Of a stretch of 30,450 bases of DNA, positions 14,836 to 21,433 are shown in pieces. This DNA comes from an uncultured Succinivibrio sp. (lineage in GTDB: Bacteria; Pseudomonadota; Gammaproteobacteria; Enterobacterales; Succinivibrionaceae), in the NCBI GenBank assembly GCA_900770725.1, contig CAAGLL010000002.1:1-30450 (forward strand), read 5' to 3'. The notes beneath the pieces were generated by a model. It saw nothing but the letters and a program-made list of their open reading frames with translations, searched no databases and was not told where the DNA came from. Position 1 is the first letter of the stretch. Every line of letters starts with the position of its first letter. The position numbers and the translations under genes are program-made.

Positions 14836-14866
14836 GGGCGGGGGCGCAAGCTTCCGCCCTTTCTTT
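14836..14866 (+). terminator. Rho-independent terminator of kduI
   Basis: GGGCGG (14836-14841) pairs with CCGCCC (14854-14859), followed by a T-rich run. The sequence through the loop (GGGCGGGGGCGCAAGC) is identical to that of the terminator at 11661-11676. Confidence 0.75.
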
Positions 14867-15074
14867 GTCCCCGCCAAGGCTCGCCCTTCATAAGCCAGGG
14901 CAACAGGACGCTCCGCAATGGCCTCCCACGCCTGCCACGGCGGCATGTCTGCAAAGTGCGGGTCGCCCGCAGGCGCCATGCCACGTGGATTGGCTTGCTT
15001 TTGAACAGAGCTCTCCTCGGACAGCCTGCGGCTTTAGGCTCCCGCCTGCGACTTTGGAGCGGCGCAGACAATAA
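14867..15074. other. Remaining gap between kduI and the second chemoreceptor
   Basis: About 200 bp between two terminators hold no gene or clear site. Confidence 0.55.
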
Positions 15075-15093
15075 GGGCGGCCCTGGACCGCCC
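15075..15093 (-). terminator. Terminator of the second chemoreceptor gene
   Basis: On the minus strand GGGCGG pairs with CCGCCC around a 7-base loop and is followed by TTATT. Confidence 0.7.
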
Positions 15094-15113
15094 GCGTTGT
15101 TTGATGATCCAGC

Positions 15114-16772
15114 TTACGCCTCAGGTGCCAGCTTGAAGCGCGAGAGATGGTCGCGCAGCTCGTCTACCTCGGAGGCAAGCGACTGGAGCTGATCGTCTAC
15201 CAGCTTGATGTCGGCAGATGACTGCTTGGTCAGATCGGTTACTCCGGCCATGTTGGTGGAGATCTCCGAGGAAGCGGTGGTCTGCTCCTCTGCTGCGGTG
15301 GCGATCTGGGCTATCTGCCCGTGCACGCCGTCCACGGACTGGGTGATGGAATTGAGCGCCGCCTCGATCTCGCGGGTCTTCACAGCAAGCGCGTCCATGC
15401 TCTTGGAGCTCTCCTCCATCGATGCATTGGCATCCGAGGAGTCTTTCTGCACTATCTCGACCATCCTGGTGATCTCCTGGGTGGACTTCGATGAGCGCGA
15501 GGCCAGCGAGCGCACCTCGTCGGCCACGACCGCGAAGCCCTTGCCGGCCTCGCCGGCGCGGGCGGCCTCGATGGCCGCGTTGAGCGCCAGCAGGTTGGTC
15601 TGGTTGGCGATGTCGTCGATGGTCTGGACAATGGTGCCGATCTTCTGGCACTGCTCCTGCAGGGCTGAAACGAGCTTGGCGTCCTTCCTGGTCTTCTCGA
15701 CCTGCGACTGGATCTCATCGATGGTGCCGCGCACCTGGGACACGCCGTTGTCGACGATCCCCTTGGTTTCCTCGGCGCTCTTGGAGGCGTTCTCGCAGTT
15801 CTTGGCGATATCGGCGGTTGTGGATCTCATCTCCTCCGAGGCTGCCGAAACAGTGACTGCATGGTTCTCGCAGTCATCCGAGGAGGCGATGATCTTGCGG
15901 GCGCTCTGCCTGACCCCAGAGAGCGTGGCGGTGATGGCGTCGGCCGTCGAAAGCACCATGGTGAGCGAGCGGTTCAACGCGTCGCGGGTCTTGATGAGAG
16001 CCTTCGCCGCATGGGCGAACTCATCGTTGCCGTGGACATGGACCTCGGTCGCGAGATCGCCCTCTGAGATCTGGTTTAGACGCTTTGAAAGCGAAGCTAA
16101 GCGCACGGTGATGAACTTGGTGATCCCGTAGGTCACGAACACGCCCACGACGAGCGAGAACACGATGGCCGCGACGATCGCGTAGACGGACTTGGAGTCG
16201 GATGCCTTCTTGGTCATCTCGACGCAGACTGCCGTCTGCTCGTCGGCGATCTTCTTGAAAGCGAGGAAGGACTGGTTCACCGAAGGCATGACCTGGTTTA
16301 AGTAGGTATCAAGCGCGGTGTAGTAGTCGTCGGAGCGGATGATCGGATCGACCTTCGAGATGTAGGCATCAGAGGCTGCCGCCATCGCGATCTTGAAGTC
16401 CTCGACGTTCTTGTCGTACTGGGCGGATGCTGGCAGATCGCCTATGGTCTTGCCATCGAGCTTTGCCGCGTCCTCAGTTGCCTGCTTGAACTTGGCAGCG
16501 GTGTCGTCCGCCACCTTCTCCATCTCGCTGTGGTCGGCGGAGGGGCTCATGAACTGCACGATCGCCAAGTTGAGCTCCTGCAGCGAGATCTGCGCGTTCA
16601 TGACCGCGGCGTTGGACTGCCCCAGGATCTTTTCAACAGATGATGAGGACTTTGCCGACACTGCGTTCATGCGCAGCGCGACGACTCCGATGACGATCAT
16701 CAACAGCAATATGAAGCCGAAGCTTGAAATCAACTTGGCCTTGGTGGTCAGGTTCTTTCCAAATGAGAACAT
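15114..16772 (-). CDS. Methyl-accepting chemotaxis protein
   Basis: The 552 residues show TM1 (about 13-35) and a helical periplasmic domain (36-194). TM2 is at about 195-217 and HAMP at about 218-270. The signalling domain contains DDIANQTNLLALNAAIEAAR and GKGFAVVADEVRSLASRSS. The ATG at 16772 has AAGGAG about 13 bp upstream. Its signalling tip is nearly the same as that of the receptor at 12024-13658, but the sensor domains differ, so the two likely read different signals into one pathway. It ends in RFKLAPEA with no CheR-binding pentapeptide. It has its own terminator and a GC-rich leader hairpin. Confidence 0.92.
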   Translation of the reverse strand: MFSFGKNLTTKAKLISSFGFILLLMIVIGVVALRMNAVSAKSSSSVEKILGQSNAAVMNAQISLQELNLAIVQFMSPSADHSEMEKVADDTAAKFKQATEDAAKLDGKTIGDLPASAQYDKNVEDFKIAMAAASDAYISKVDPIIRSDDYYTALDTYLNQVMPSVNQSFLAFKKIADEQTAVCVEMTKKASDSKSVYAIVAAIVFSLVVGVFVTYGITKFITVRLASLSKRLNQISEGDLATEVHVHGNDEFAHAAKALIKTRDALNRSLTMVLSTADAITATLSGVRQSARKIIASSDDCENHAVTVSAASEEMRSTTADIAKNCENASKSAEETKGIVDNGVSQVRGTIDEIQSQVEKTRKDAKLVSALQEQCQKIGTIVQTIDDIANQTNLLALNAAIEAARAGEAGKGFAVVADEVRSLASRSSKSTQEITRMVEIVQKDSSDANASMEESSKSMDALAVKTREIEAALNSITQSVDGVHGQIAQIATAAEEQTTASSEISTNMAGVTDLTKQSSADIKLVDDQLQSLASEVDELRDHLSRFKLAPEA

Positions 16773-16799
16773 CTTTTACATGGCTCCTTGAAGAAAATG

Positions 16800-16820
16800 C
16801 CCCGCCCTGCGCGGGCGGGC
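16800..16820 (-). other. GC-rich hairpin in the leader of the second chemoreceptor gene
   Basis: CCCGCCC and GGGCGGG pair around a short loop, and ATTTTC follows on the minus strand, about 30 bp before the start codon. It resembles a terminator and could attenuate the gene. It may instead simply block upstream read-through. Confidence 0.45.
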
Positions 16821-17049
16821 CGTGTTTGTTCTTGACTGGCAGTTTTAATAATTCACGCAGTGCAAACGTTTCTGCAATGCTGCCGCTGGGGTTCCGTAGC
16901 GCTGGATGCAAGATGGCTTTTTCGTTGTTTCAAAGCCAGATCCACAAGCGGTATTGCGAACCATGTCTCGATTCTATGGTATGCAAGCGCTTGGCGCTGT
17001 GAGGAAAGGCAAGTTTGGGAAAGCGGGATCGGCACTTTCTGAAGAAGAT
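16821..17049. other. Gap between the chemoreceptor leader and the Nudix terminator
   Basis: GCAAACGTTT at 16862-16871 is the only notable element, 90 bp before the chemoreceptor start. It repeats the box found at the kduI start codon. No gene is supported here. Confidence 0.45.
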
Positions 17050-17072
17050 GCAGCGCCGATGAAAAGCGCTGC
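17050..17072 (-). terminator. Possible terminator after the Nudix gene
   Basis: GCAGCGC and GCGCTGC form a 7-bp stem. The following minus-strand sequence ATCTTCTTC is only partly T-rich. Confidence 0.45.
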
Positions 17073-17086
17073 ACGGGTGCGGATTG

Positions 17087-17530
17087 TCAGTTGGAGGAGA
17101 GCCCGAGCTCCCTTAGCACTGAGGGGATGTGCTCGCGGTCAGCAGGCACCCAGTCAAGCGACATCGCATCCCTGGCATCGGCCCAGATGAGGCCTGAGTG
17201 CTCGGCCTGGATGAGCAACGGGCGCTCGCCCTCCATGAGGGTGCACAAGAGGAGCCTCATCGAGAGGTGGAAGTTGTCGTAGTCGTGCTCGACGGACTCT
17301 ATGACACGCTCCGGGACGATGGCACAGTCAAGCTCCTCCTCGATCTCGCGCACGCAGGCCTGCTCGAAGGTCTCGCCGGGCTCGAGCTTCCCACCCGGGA
17401 ACTCCCACATGAGGGCGAAGCGCTTGCCAAGCGGCCTGCGCGCGGCGAGGAAGCGTCCGCCGCTCACGATGGCTGCAGCCGCGACCTGCACGATCTTGAG
17501 ATCCTTATTTGAAGAATGCTGCGCGTCCAT
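17087..17530 (-). CDS. MutT-like Nudix hydrolase (8-oxo-dGTP diphosphatase likely)
   Basis: The 147-residue protein carries a Nudix box GGKLEPGETFEQACVREI followed by EEELDC, with Asp in place of the usual last Gly. It also has the MutT-like LAARRPLGKRFALMWEFPGGK, in which the WEFPGG element and the upstream arginines are typical of enzymes that clean 8-oxo-dGTP from the nucleotide pool. The late region EHSGLIWADARDAMSLDWVPADREHI is the usual C-terminal strand-helix. The ATG at 17530 follows GGGAGG. In many gammaproteobacteria mutT lies near secA; here it stands alone, divergent from an unknown membrane protein gene. A related CTP pyrophosphohydrolase (NudG) is the main alternative. Confidence 0.87.
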   Translation of the reverse strand: MDAQHSSNKDLKIVQVAAAAIVSGGRFLAARRPLGKRFALMWEFPGGKLEPGETFEQACVREIEEELDCAIVPERVIESVEHDYDNFHLSMRLLLCTLMEGERPLLIQAEHSGLIWADARDAMSLDWVPADREHIPSVLRELGLSSN

Positions 17531-17706
17531 TTGAGCCTCCCTGCATGTGAAGTGATTGACCCGCAGGCATGCGCCCTGCCCTGCGGCAGCGCCTATCCTA
17601 GCAGACGCAGCGGGAAAGCGCTCTCTGGGTTGCGCCTTGCTGGACTCCCCTGTCCGTGGCGCAAAGCCTTTAATCGATCAGCAAGCGCCAGCGCTTCTTC
17701 TTAGCT

Positions 17707-18084
17707 ATGATCTCCCTTGTGAAGAACATCATCAGCGCCATATGGAACCGCAGGAGCCTCTCGGATCTCGTCCGGGACATGCTCGAATCGCTCGATCCCG
17801 ATCTCTGGCTTTCAGAATACCGGCAAAGCGAGGACGGCAAGACCAGGGCTGGCCGCGCCATGGCCCCCTCGCTTGAGCGCATCCTCGCCAAGGCCAAGAA
17901 GGAAGGCGTCCCCCTCGGGGTGGACACCGGGATCCGCTACAGCCTTGAGGAGGCCTACATAGACCGCCAGCGCTTCATCGCCAGGATCTGCGGAAGGCTT
18001 GAGATGGAGAAGACCTTCACCGGCCTTGCCGGCTTGGCGCTGCTTTGCGTAGTGCTGATCCTCATCGCCGTAGCCACCCCTTGA
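17707..18084 (+). CDS. Small membrane-anchored protein of unknown function
   Basis: The 125 residues have a charged, helical cytoplasmic-looking part (1-100) and one C-terminal membrane segment (about 104-122, FTGLAGLALLCVVLILIAVA). A tail-anchored topology is likely. No known family is recognised. Codon use with G/C third positions matches neighbours, which supports a real gene, but no clear ribosome binding site precedes the ATG at 17707; the GTG at 17719 is an alternative start. It lies between a Nudix gene and 6S RNA. Confidence 0.6.
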   Translation: MISLVKNIISAIWNRRSLSDLVRDMLESLDPDLWLSEYRQSEDGKTRAGRAMAPSLERILAKAKKEGVPLGVDTGIRYSLEEAYIDRQRFIARICGRLEMEKTFTGLAGLALLCVVLILIAVATP

Positions 18085-18278
18085 CCATGACCATTGGGCT
18101 GCAAAGCCTGGCCCTATACACGCAAAATACCCTGCCGTGCTACCGCATCTTTCCAGAACCAGCCCTTGATCGCAGATTTAACACAACTTGACCACAAACT
18201 TTGAGGGACGTTTCAAATTCGTGCAGCACAAGCGTTTGTGTATTGCTCCAACCCACGGGATTTGGTATTCTGCAATCA

Positions 18279-18294
18279 CGGTAAGCAATTACCG
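18279..18294. other. Hairpin CGGTAA-GCAA-TTACCG just upstream of 6S RNA
   Basis: Perfect 6-bp arms lie 8 bp before the predicted 6S RNA 5' end, so this may be an operator or part of a longer 6S precursor. The 190-odd bp before it (18085-18278) hold no other feature. Confidence 0.4.
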
Positions 18295-18301
18295 GAAAGT
18301 T

Positions 18302-18494
18302 AACCCTGGGGTGCAATCCAGCTGTTTTCACCCTGAGCCGATACTACAAATGACTTAGGCGCCTTCCCGCCGCCATTGTGCAGGCTCTGACCTGGGCCAG
18401 TTCCCAGCTCCGGAGAAGCCTAAAGGCAGACGTCAGGTGCCAAACTTGAACACACTGGTTCAAGGAGTCGTATACGGCAGATACACCCTCGGGC
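18302..18494 (+). ncRNA. ssrS: 6S RNA
   Basis: The sequence shares blocks with enterobacterial 6S RNA in the right order: CCCTGAGCCGATA near the 5' end, GGAGAAGCCTAAA in the middle, and CTTGAAC-ACACTG-GTTCAAG (18445-18464) as the 3'-side hairpin. The ends (CCCTGGGGTG near 18304-18313 and CACCCTCGGG near 18484-18493) can pair as the closing stem, interrupted by one mismatch and one wobble. The RNA binds the sigma-70 holoenzyme by mimicking an open promoter and lowers transcription in stationary phase. The size of about 193 nt fits (184 in E. coli). Exact ends are estimated from the closing stem, and a T-rich stretch follows. The usual neighbour ygfA (5-formyltetrahydrofolate cyclo-ligase) is absent. 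Confidence 0.9.
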
Positions 18495-18826
18495 TTTGCT
18501 TTCCTTCCTGATTTCAATTTCTCAACCCATTATTCATTTGCAAGGCGTTTTAGCGTCTTGTTCTCTGTTTCTTGTTCATACCTTGCTAGCCAACATTTGG
18601 ATCGCTTTTTTTGTTCCACGGCCTTTTTCTTGTGCTATTTCCTCGCCTTGGCCTGTCCAGTTCTGTGCAAGGAGTGAAACGCATTTAACCGCGAGGTCGT
18701 CATCTAAGTTGGCGCAAACTCGGCAAACTCGACTGCATCATCAGCGCAAAGGATGCCACGATGCCTACCACATCATGTAGGGACGAACATGAACAAGAAA
18801 GCCCCTTTAAGTGGCCTTTCATTGAG
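18495..18826. other. Gap downstream of 6S RNA
   Basis: The region is pyrimidine-rich at first and has no frame with the local codon bias. A weak hairpin (GAAAG/CTTTC near 18800-18825) may end the minus-strand gene that stops at 18827. Confidence 0.5.
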
Positions 18827-19123
18827 TTATTCTTCCTTTTTGTCCTTGTTCCGAAGAGGACCAAGAAAATATCTGAGAATTGCAATGAAGCTAGGTGCGC
18901 CAAACACTGTGCCAGCCACAGGGTGATCATGAAAAAGAAGATAAGCGCTCATGATCAGGCATACTCCACATAACAGAAAAGCAAAAACCATCGCGATTAT
19001 GCTGTTGGAGTACATCTTGCGTGTTCTAAGATTGATAGCTTCAATCTGCTTGATCCGTTCATCGTGCCGGTCGGATTGAGCTTGCTCGGTCATTGTCAGG
19101 ATGCGGTTGAACGCTCCTGACAT
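18827..19123 (-). CDS. DUF2335-like membrane protein
   Basis: The 98 residues have an N-terminal helix with TEQAQSDRHDERIKQIEAINLRTRK, followed by two membrane segments (about 40-60 and 66-87). IIAMVFAFLLCGVCLIMSAYLLFHDHPVAGTVFG is the pattern of DUF2335 proteins, whose role is unknown. It is shorter than usual at the N-terminus. Base composition is lower in GC than the neighbours, which fits acquired DNA. The ATG at 19123 lacks a good ribosome binding site; an ATG at 19093 is possible. A small charged protein is encoded 106 bp upstream on the same strand. Confidence 0.65.
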   Translation of the reverse strand: MSGAFNRILTMTEQAQSDRHDERIKQIEAINLRTRKMYSNSIIAMVFAFLLCGVCLIMSAYLLFHDHPVAGTVFGAPSFIAILRYFLGPLRNKDKKEE

Positions 19124-19229
19124 GGTCTTTTATATCGTTCTATTTCGGATGCCGGCGGCAATGGGCCTGAAAATGTTTGGGTGGATATTATCCTTGTCGA
19201 ATTACCGCCTGAATTTTTGCTCGCCAGCT

Positions 19230-19427
19230 TCATGACAGGTTGAGCTTCCTTATGGACTCCCTCATGAGGTCGCCGACTTCCTCGAAGTTGCGCCTCATGC
19301 CAAAGTCGTCCTTTTCCTTTTCAAGTTCTTCCGTCAGACGCTTGTCAAACTCTTCACCTTCTTTGCAGGCTTCTTCAAAAGCTTCCTGCGCATCGGAAAA
19401 GGAATTCAAAAACTGCAATCCTTTCAT
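19230..19427 (-). CDS. Small highly charged helical protein, unknown
   Basis: The 65 residues (MKGLQFLNSFSDAQEAFEEACKE...) are mostly acidic and basic residues in a predicted coiled coil with no membrane segment. A good ribosome binding site (GGAGAC, 5 bp before the ATG) supports translation. It lies upstream of the DUF2335-like gene on the same strand, so the two may form a transcription unit. No family is recognised. Confidence 0.55.
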   Translation of the reverse strand: MKGLQFLNSFSDAQEAFEEACKEGEEFDKRLTEELEKEKDDFGMRRNFEEVGDLMRESIRKLNLS

Positions 19428-20146
19428 GGCAAGTCTCCATTTTTCTTACTAAGAAGTATACCAGCCTGGGTGCTCCAACGGGAGACTTCACACTGCGCTA
19501 GCCAAATTATTAATTTCTTAGTTCGCCAGCTTAGAATTGCAACATGATTCTGTATTTATTTAATTTTTTTCATGATATTTTGCTTTGCGATCACAGGGTC
19601 ACCTTTTTCTGTTGCACGATCTTGATGCCGCCTCACACACATACCGGCCGTAGCCGTCAGTCAATGTCTTAAGACTGGCTGTACACAACATGGTCGATGC
19701 CCGTCATCGCAAACAGGTTCTCGTGCTGCTTTAGGGAGTTGGGTTCCGGAATTATCGTCTCCCCGTCGCCAGCCTATCTAAGGGCTCTAGATCCTTGAGC
19801 GCCAGGCCTGCCGAATTAAACTTGAATTCGGCTTTCGCCTAATGCAGGCCGCGATCTTGTATTTGCCACATGCCATGACGTTCCTCCCTAGGGCTCGCCA
19901 TGCTTCATGCTTAAGCGCTTTGGCATCGGGGATGCACCTGAGCCATGCCCTGGCATGACCGGGCTTTTTCCGTTTAATGAGCGAATATAATCACAAACAT
20001 TCATGGTGCATTCCGTCGGCAAATTTTCCTTCCTTTTCATAAAAAATTTTAATTATTATTTACTTGCCATAGATACACCAACTTAAAAGCACAATTCAAG
20101 TGTTGAGTGCCTTGCTGTCAAATGCTCATTTTATTTAAGCTGATTG
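19428..20146. other. AT-rich gap with decayed coding-like fragments
   Basis: The stretch has no intact gene. On the minus strand, about 19690-19740 reads KQHENLFAMTGIDHVVY and 19850-19900 reads MACGKYKIAACIRRKP before stops and frame breaks, which looks like remains of a lost gene. CATGCC-CT-GGCATG near 19944-19957 and GCCC/GGGC followed by TTTTT (to about 19970) form a weak plus-strand terminator-like structure. The DNA from 20030 on is very AT-rich and leads into the promoter of the TRAP operon. Confidence 0.45.
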
Positions 20147-20162
20147 CGTGAATCCAATCACA
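20147..20162. promoter_or_regulatory. CRP-like site upstream of the TRAP operon
   Basis: CGTGA-ATCCAA-TCACA matches the TGTGA-N6-TCACA consensus at nine of ten positions. Its centre is about 51 bp before the likely start point, in range for CRP activation although not at the canonical -41.5 or -61.5. Confidence 0.65.
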
Positions 20163-20170
20163 TTCTGCTT

Positions 20171-20199
20171 TTGATGTTTGCTTTCGCTCATACTAATCT
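20171..20199 (+). promoter_or_regulatory. Candidate sigma-70 promoter of the TRAP operon
   Basis: TTGATG, 17 bp, TAATCT. Transcription would begin near 20206, right at the palindrome at 20207-20220, and leave a 100-nt leader. Confidence 0.5.
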
Positions 20200-20206
20200 T
20201 GTATTC

Positions 20207-20220
20207 AATCACCGGTGATT
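20207..20220. promoter_or_regulatory. 14-bp perfect palindrome AATCACCGGTGATT
   Basis: A perfect palindrome at the predicted start point is well placed to block transcription. The AATCAC/GTGATT half-site also appears, in the opposite arrangement, upstream of the oxidoreductase operon (6895-6914, 6987-7015). The regulator is unknown. Confidence 0.55.
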
Positions 20221-20305
20221 CCGCAGGCGGGTCTCCAGCCAGGGGATTGTCGGCTGATGAAACAAGCAAACATACAAAATTAAAGCAAGCATTGGAGTAA
20301 TCCAT

Positions 20306-21325
20306 ATGATCAAGATCCTTTCCGCCGCAGCCGCGGCATGCATGATCGCCGTATCCGCCTCGGCAAGCGCCGCAGCGCCTGAGCTCACCAAGCCGGTGAA
20401 GCTCACCTTTGCAGCGCAGGAAGTCGGCACCGCCGCCTACAGCTATGCCACCGCAATCCAGAGCGTCATGCTCAAGGGCCTGCCCAAGGGGTCGAGCATC
20501 ACCATCACCACGACCTCCCCTGGCGGCGTGGGCGCTCCGCTCATCGTCAACGACGCTGCCAAGTGCGACATCGTGATGTCCAACTCCGGCCCTGCCAAGT
20601 GGTCGATGGAGCAAGGCATCCTCGGCCGTCCCAAGACCGAGCACATCGCGGTGCTCGCAGGAGGCATGGGCCATGACTTCATCAACGTGATGTTCACAAA
20701 GAAGTTCGTGGACAAGACCGGGATCAAGACCGTCGAGGAACTGGTCGCCAAGAAGTACCCGGTGAAGATCGTCATCAAGAAGAACGGCACCTTGGGCGAG
20801 CTTTCAGCCGAGAAGGTGTTCGAGGCTGCTGGCGCTTCCCTCAACGACGTCAAGTCCTGGGGCGGCCAGGTCGAGAAGACCGGCGGCGATGCCATCAAGT
20901 CCGGGCTTCAGGACGATCTCTATGACATGACCATCGACCACATCGGCGCCGGCCAGTCCAACACCACCGAGCTGTGCCTCACCCACGAGATGGTCGATGT
21001 CCAGCTCGGCGATGCGACCATCGCCAAGCTCAAGGCCATGGGCTATGACGACGTGACCGTCGAGCCCAACACCTGGAAGGGCCAGACCGAGGCCATCAAG
21101 ACCGTCGGCTCGCAGCAGGTAGTGCTGGTCTCCTCGACCATGGACGACGCGGTGGCCTATGCCCTGACCAAGGCGCTCTCCGAGCACGCCTCCGAGCTTG
21201 GTGATCTCGTCGCGGCCCTCAAGTACTTCGACCCGAAGGTCGCAGGCTCGCTCAAGCTCACCGGCATCCCTGCCCATCCGGGCGCGAAGGCCTACTACAA
21301 GGAAATGGGCTACGCGGCTGACTAA
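20306..21325 (+). CDS. TRAP transporter substrate-binding protein, TAXI family
   Basis: A signal peptide of about 23 residues (MIKILSAAAAACMIAVSASASAAA) leads a periplasmic TAXI-type protein of 339 residues. Family marks are LTFAAQEVGTAAYSYATAIQ, PGGVGAPLIVNDAAKCDIVMSNS and the lobe-2 GQSNTTELCLTHEM. TAXI proteins work with fused QM permeases and use ion gradients. Characterised TAXI systems take glutamate or 2-oxoglutarate, but most have no known ligand. Here the next genes point to a sugar acid. GGAG stands 9 bp before the ATG at 20306. A strong hairpin follows (21367-21403), as often seen after binding-protein genes that are expressed more than their permease. Confidence 0.9.
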   Translation: MIKILSAAAAACMIAVSASASAAAPELTKPVKLTFAAQEVGTAAYSYATAIQSVMLKGLPKGSSITITTTSPGGVGAPLIVNDAAKCDIVMSNSGPAKWSMEQGILGRPKTEHIAVLAGGMGHDFINVMFTKKFVDKTGIKTVEELVAKKYPVKIVIKKNGTLGELSAEKVFEAAGASLNDVKSWGGQVEKTGGDAIKSGLQDDLYDMTIDHIGAGQSNTTELCLTHEMVDVQLGDATIAKLKAMGYDDVTVEPNTWKGQTEAIKTVGSQQVVLVSSTMDDAVAYALTKALSEHASELGDLVAALKYFDPKVAGSLKLTGIPAHPGAKAYYKEMGYAAD

Positions 21326-21366
21326 GCCCTCTGCGCGGGAGCCCTTGGCGCCCGCACCGCTTAAGC

Positions 21367-21403
21367 CTGGGGCCGGCGCTCTAATAGAGCTGGCCGGTCC
21401 CAG
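21367..21403 (+). other. Intercistronic hairpin after the binding-protein gene
   Basis: CTGGG/CCCAG, CCGGC/GCCGG and GCTCT/AGAGC stack into a hairpin of about 16 bp with one G-T pair, a 2-base bulge and an AAT loop. No T-run follows, so read-through is expected. Such structures usually protect the upstream message and lower expression of the permease. Confidence 0.75.
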
Positions 21404-21433
21404 TTCCAAACCCCTGTTCTAGGGAGCATTCCA

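Noticed and set aside
18140..18331. Minus-strand frame overlapping the 6S RNA start
   Set aside because: It is antisense to a clear RNA gene with no ribosome binding site or family resemblance.
18496..18780. Plus-strand frame after the 6S RNA
   Set aside because: The position suggested ygfA, but the translation has no resemblance to that enzyme and the codon use looks random.
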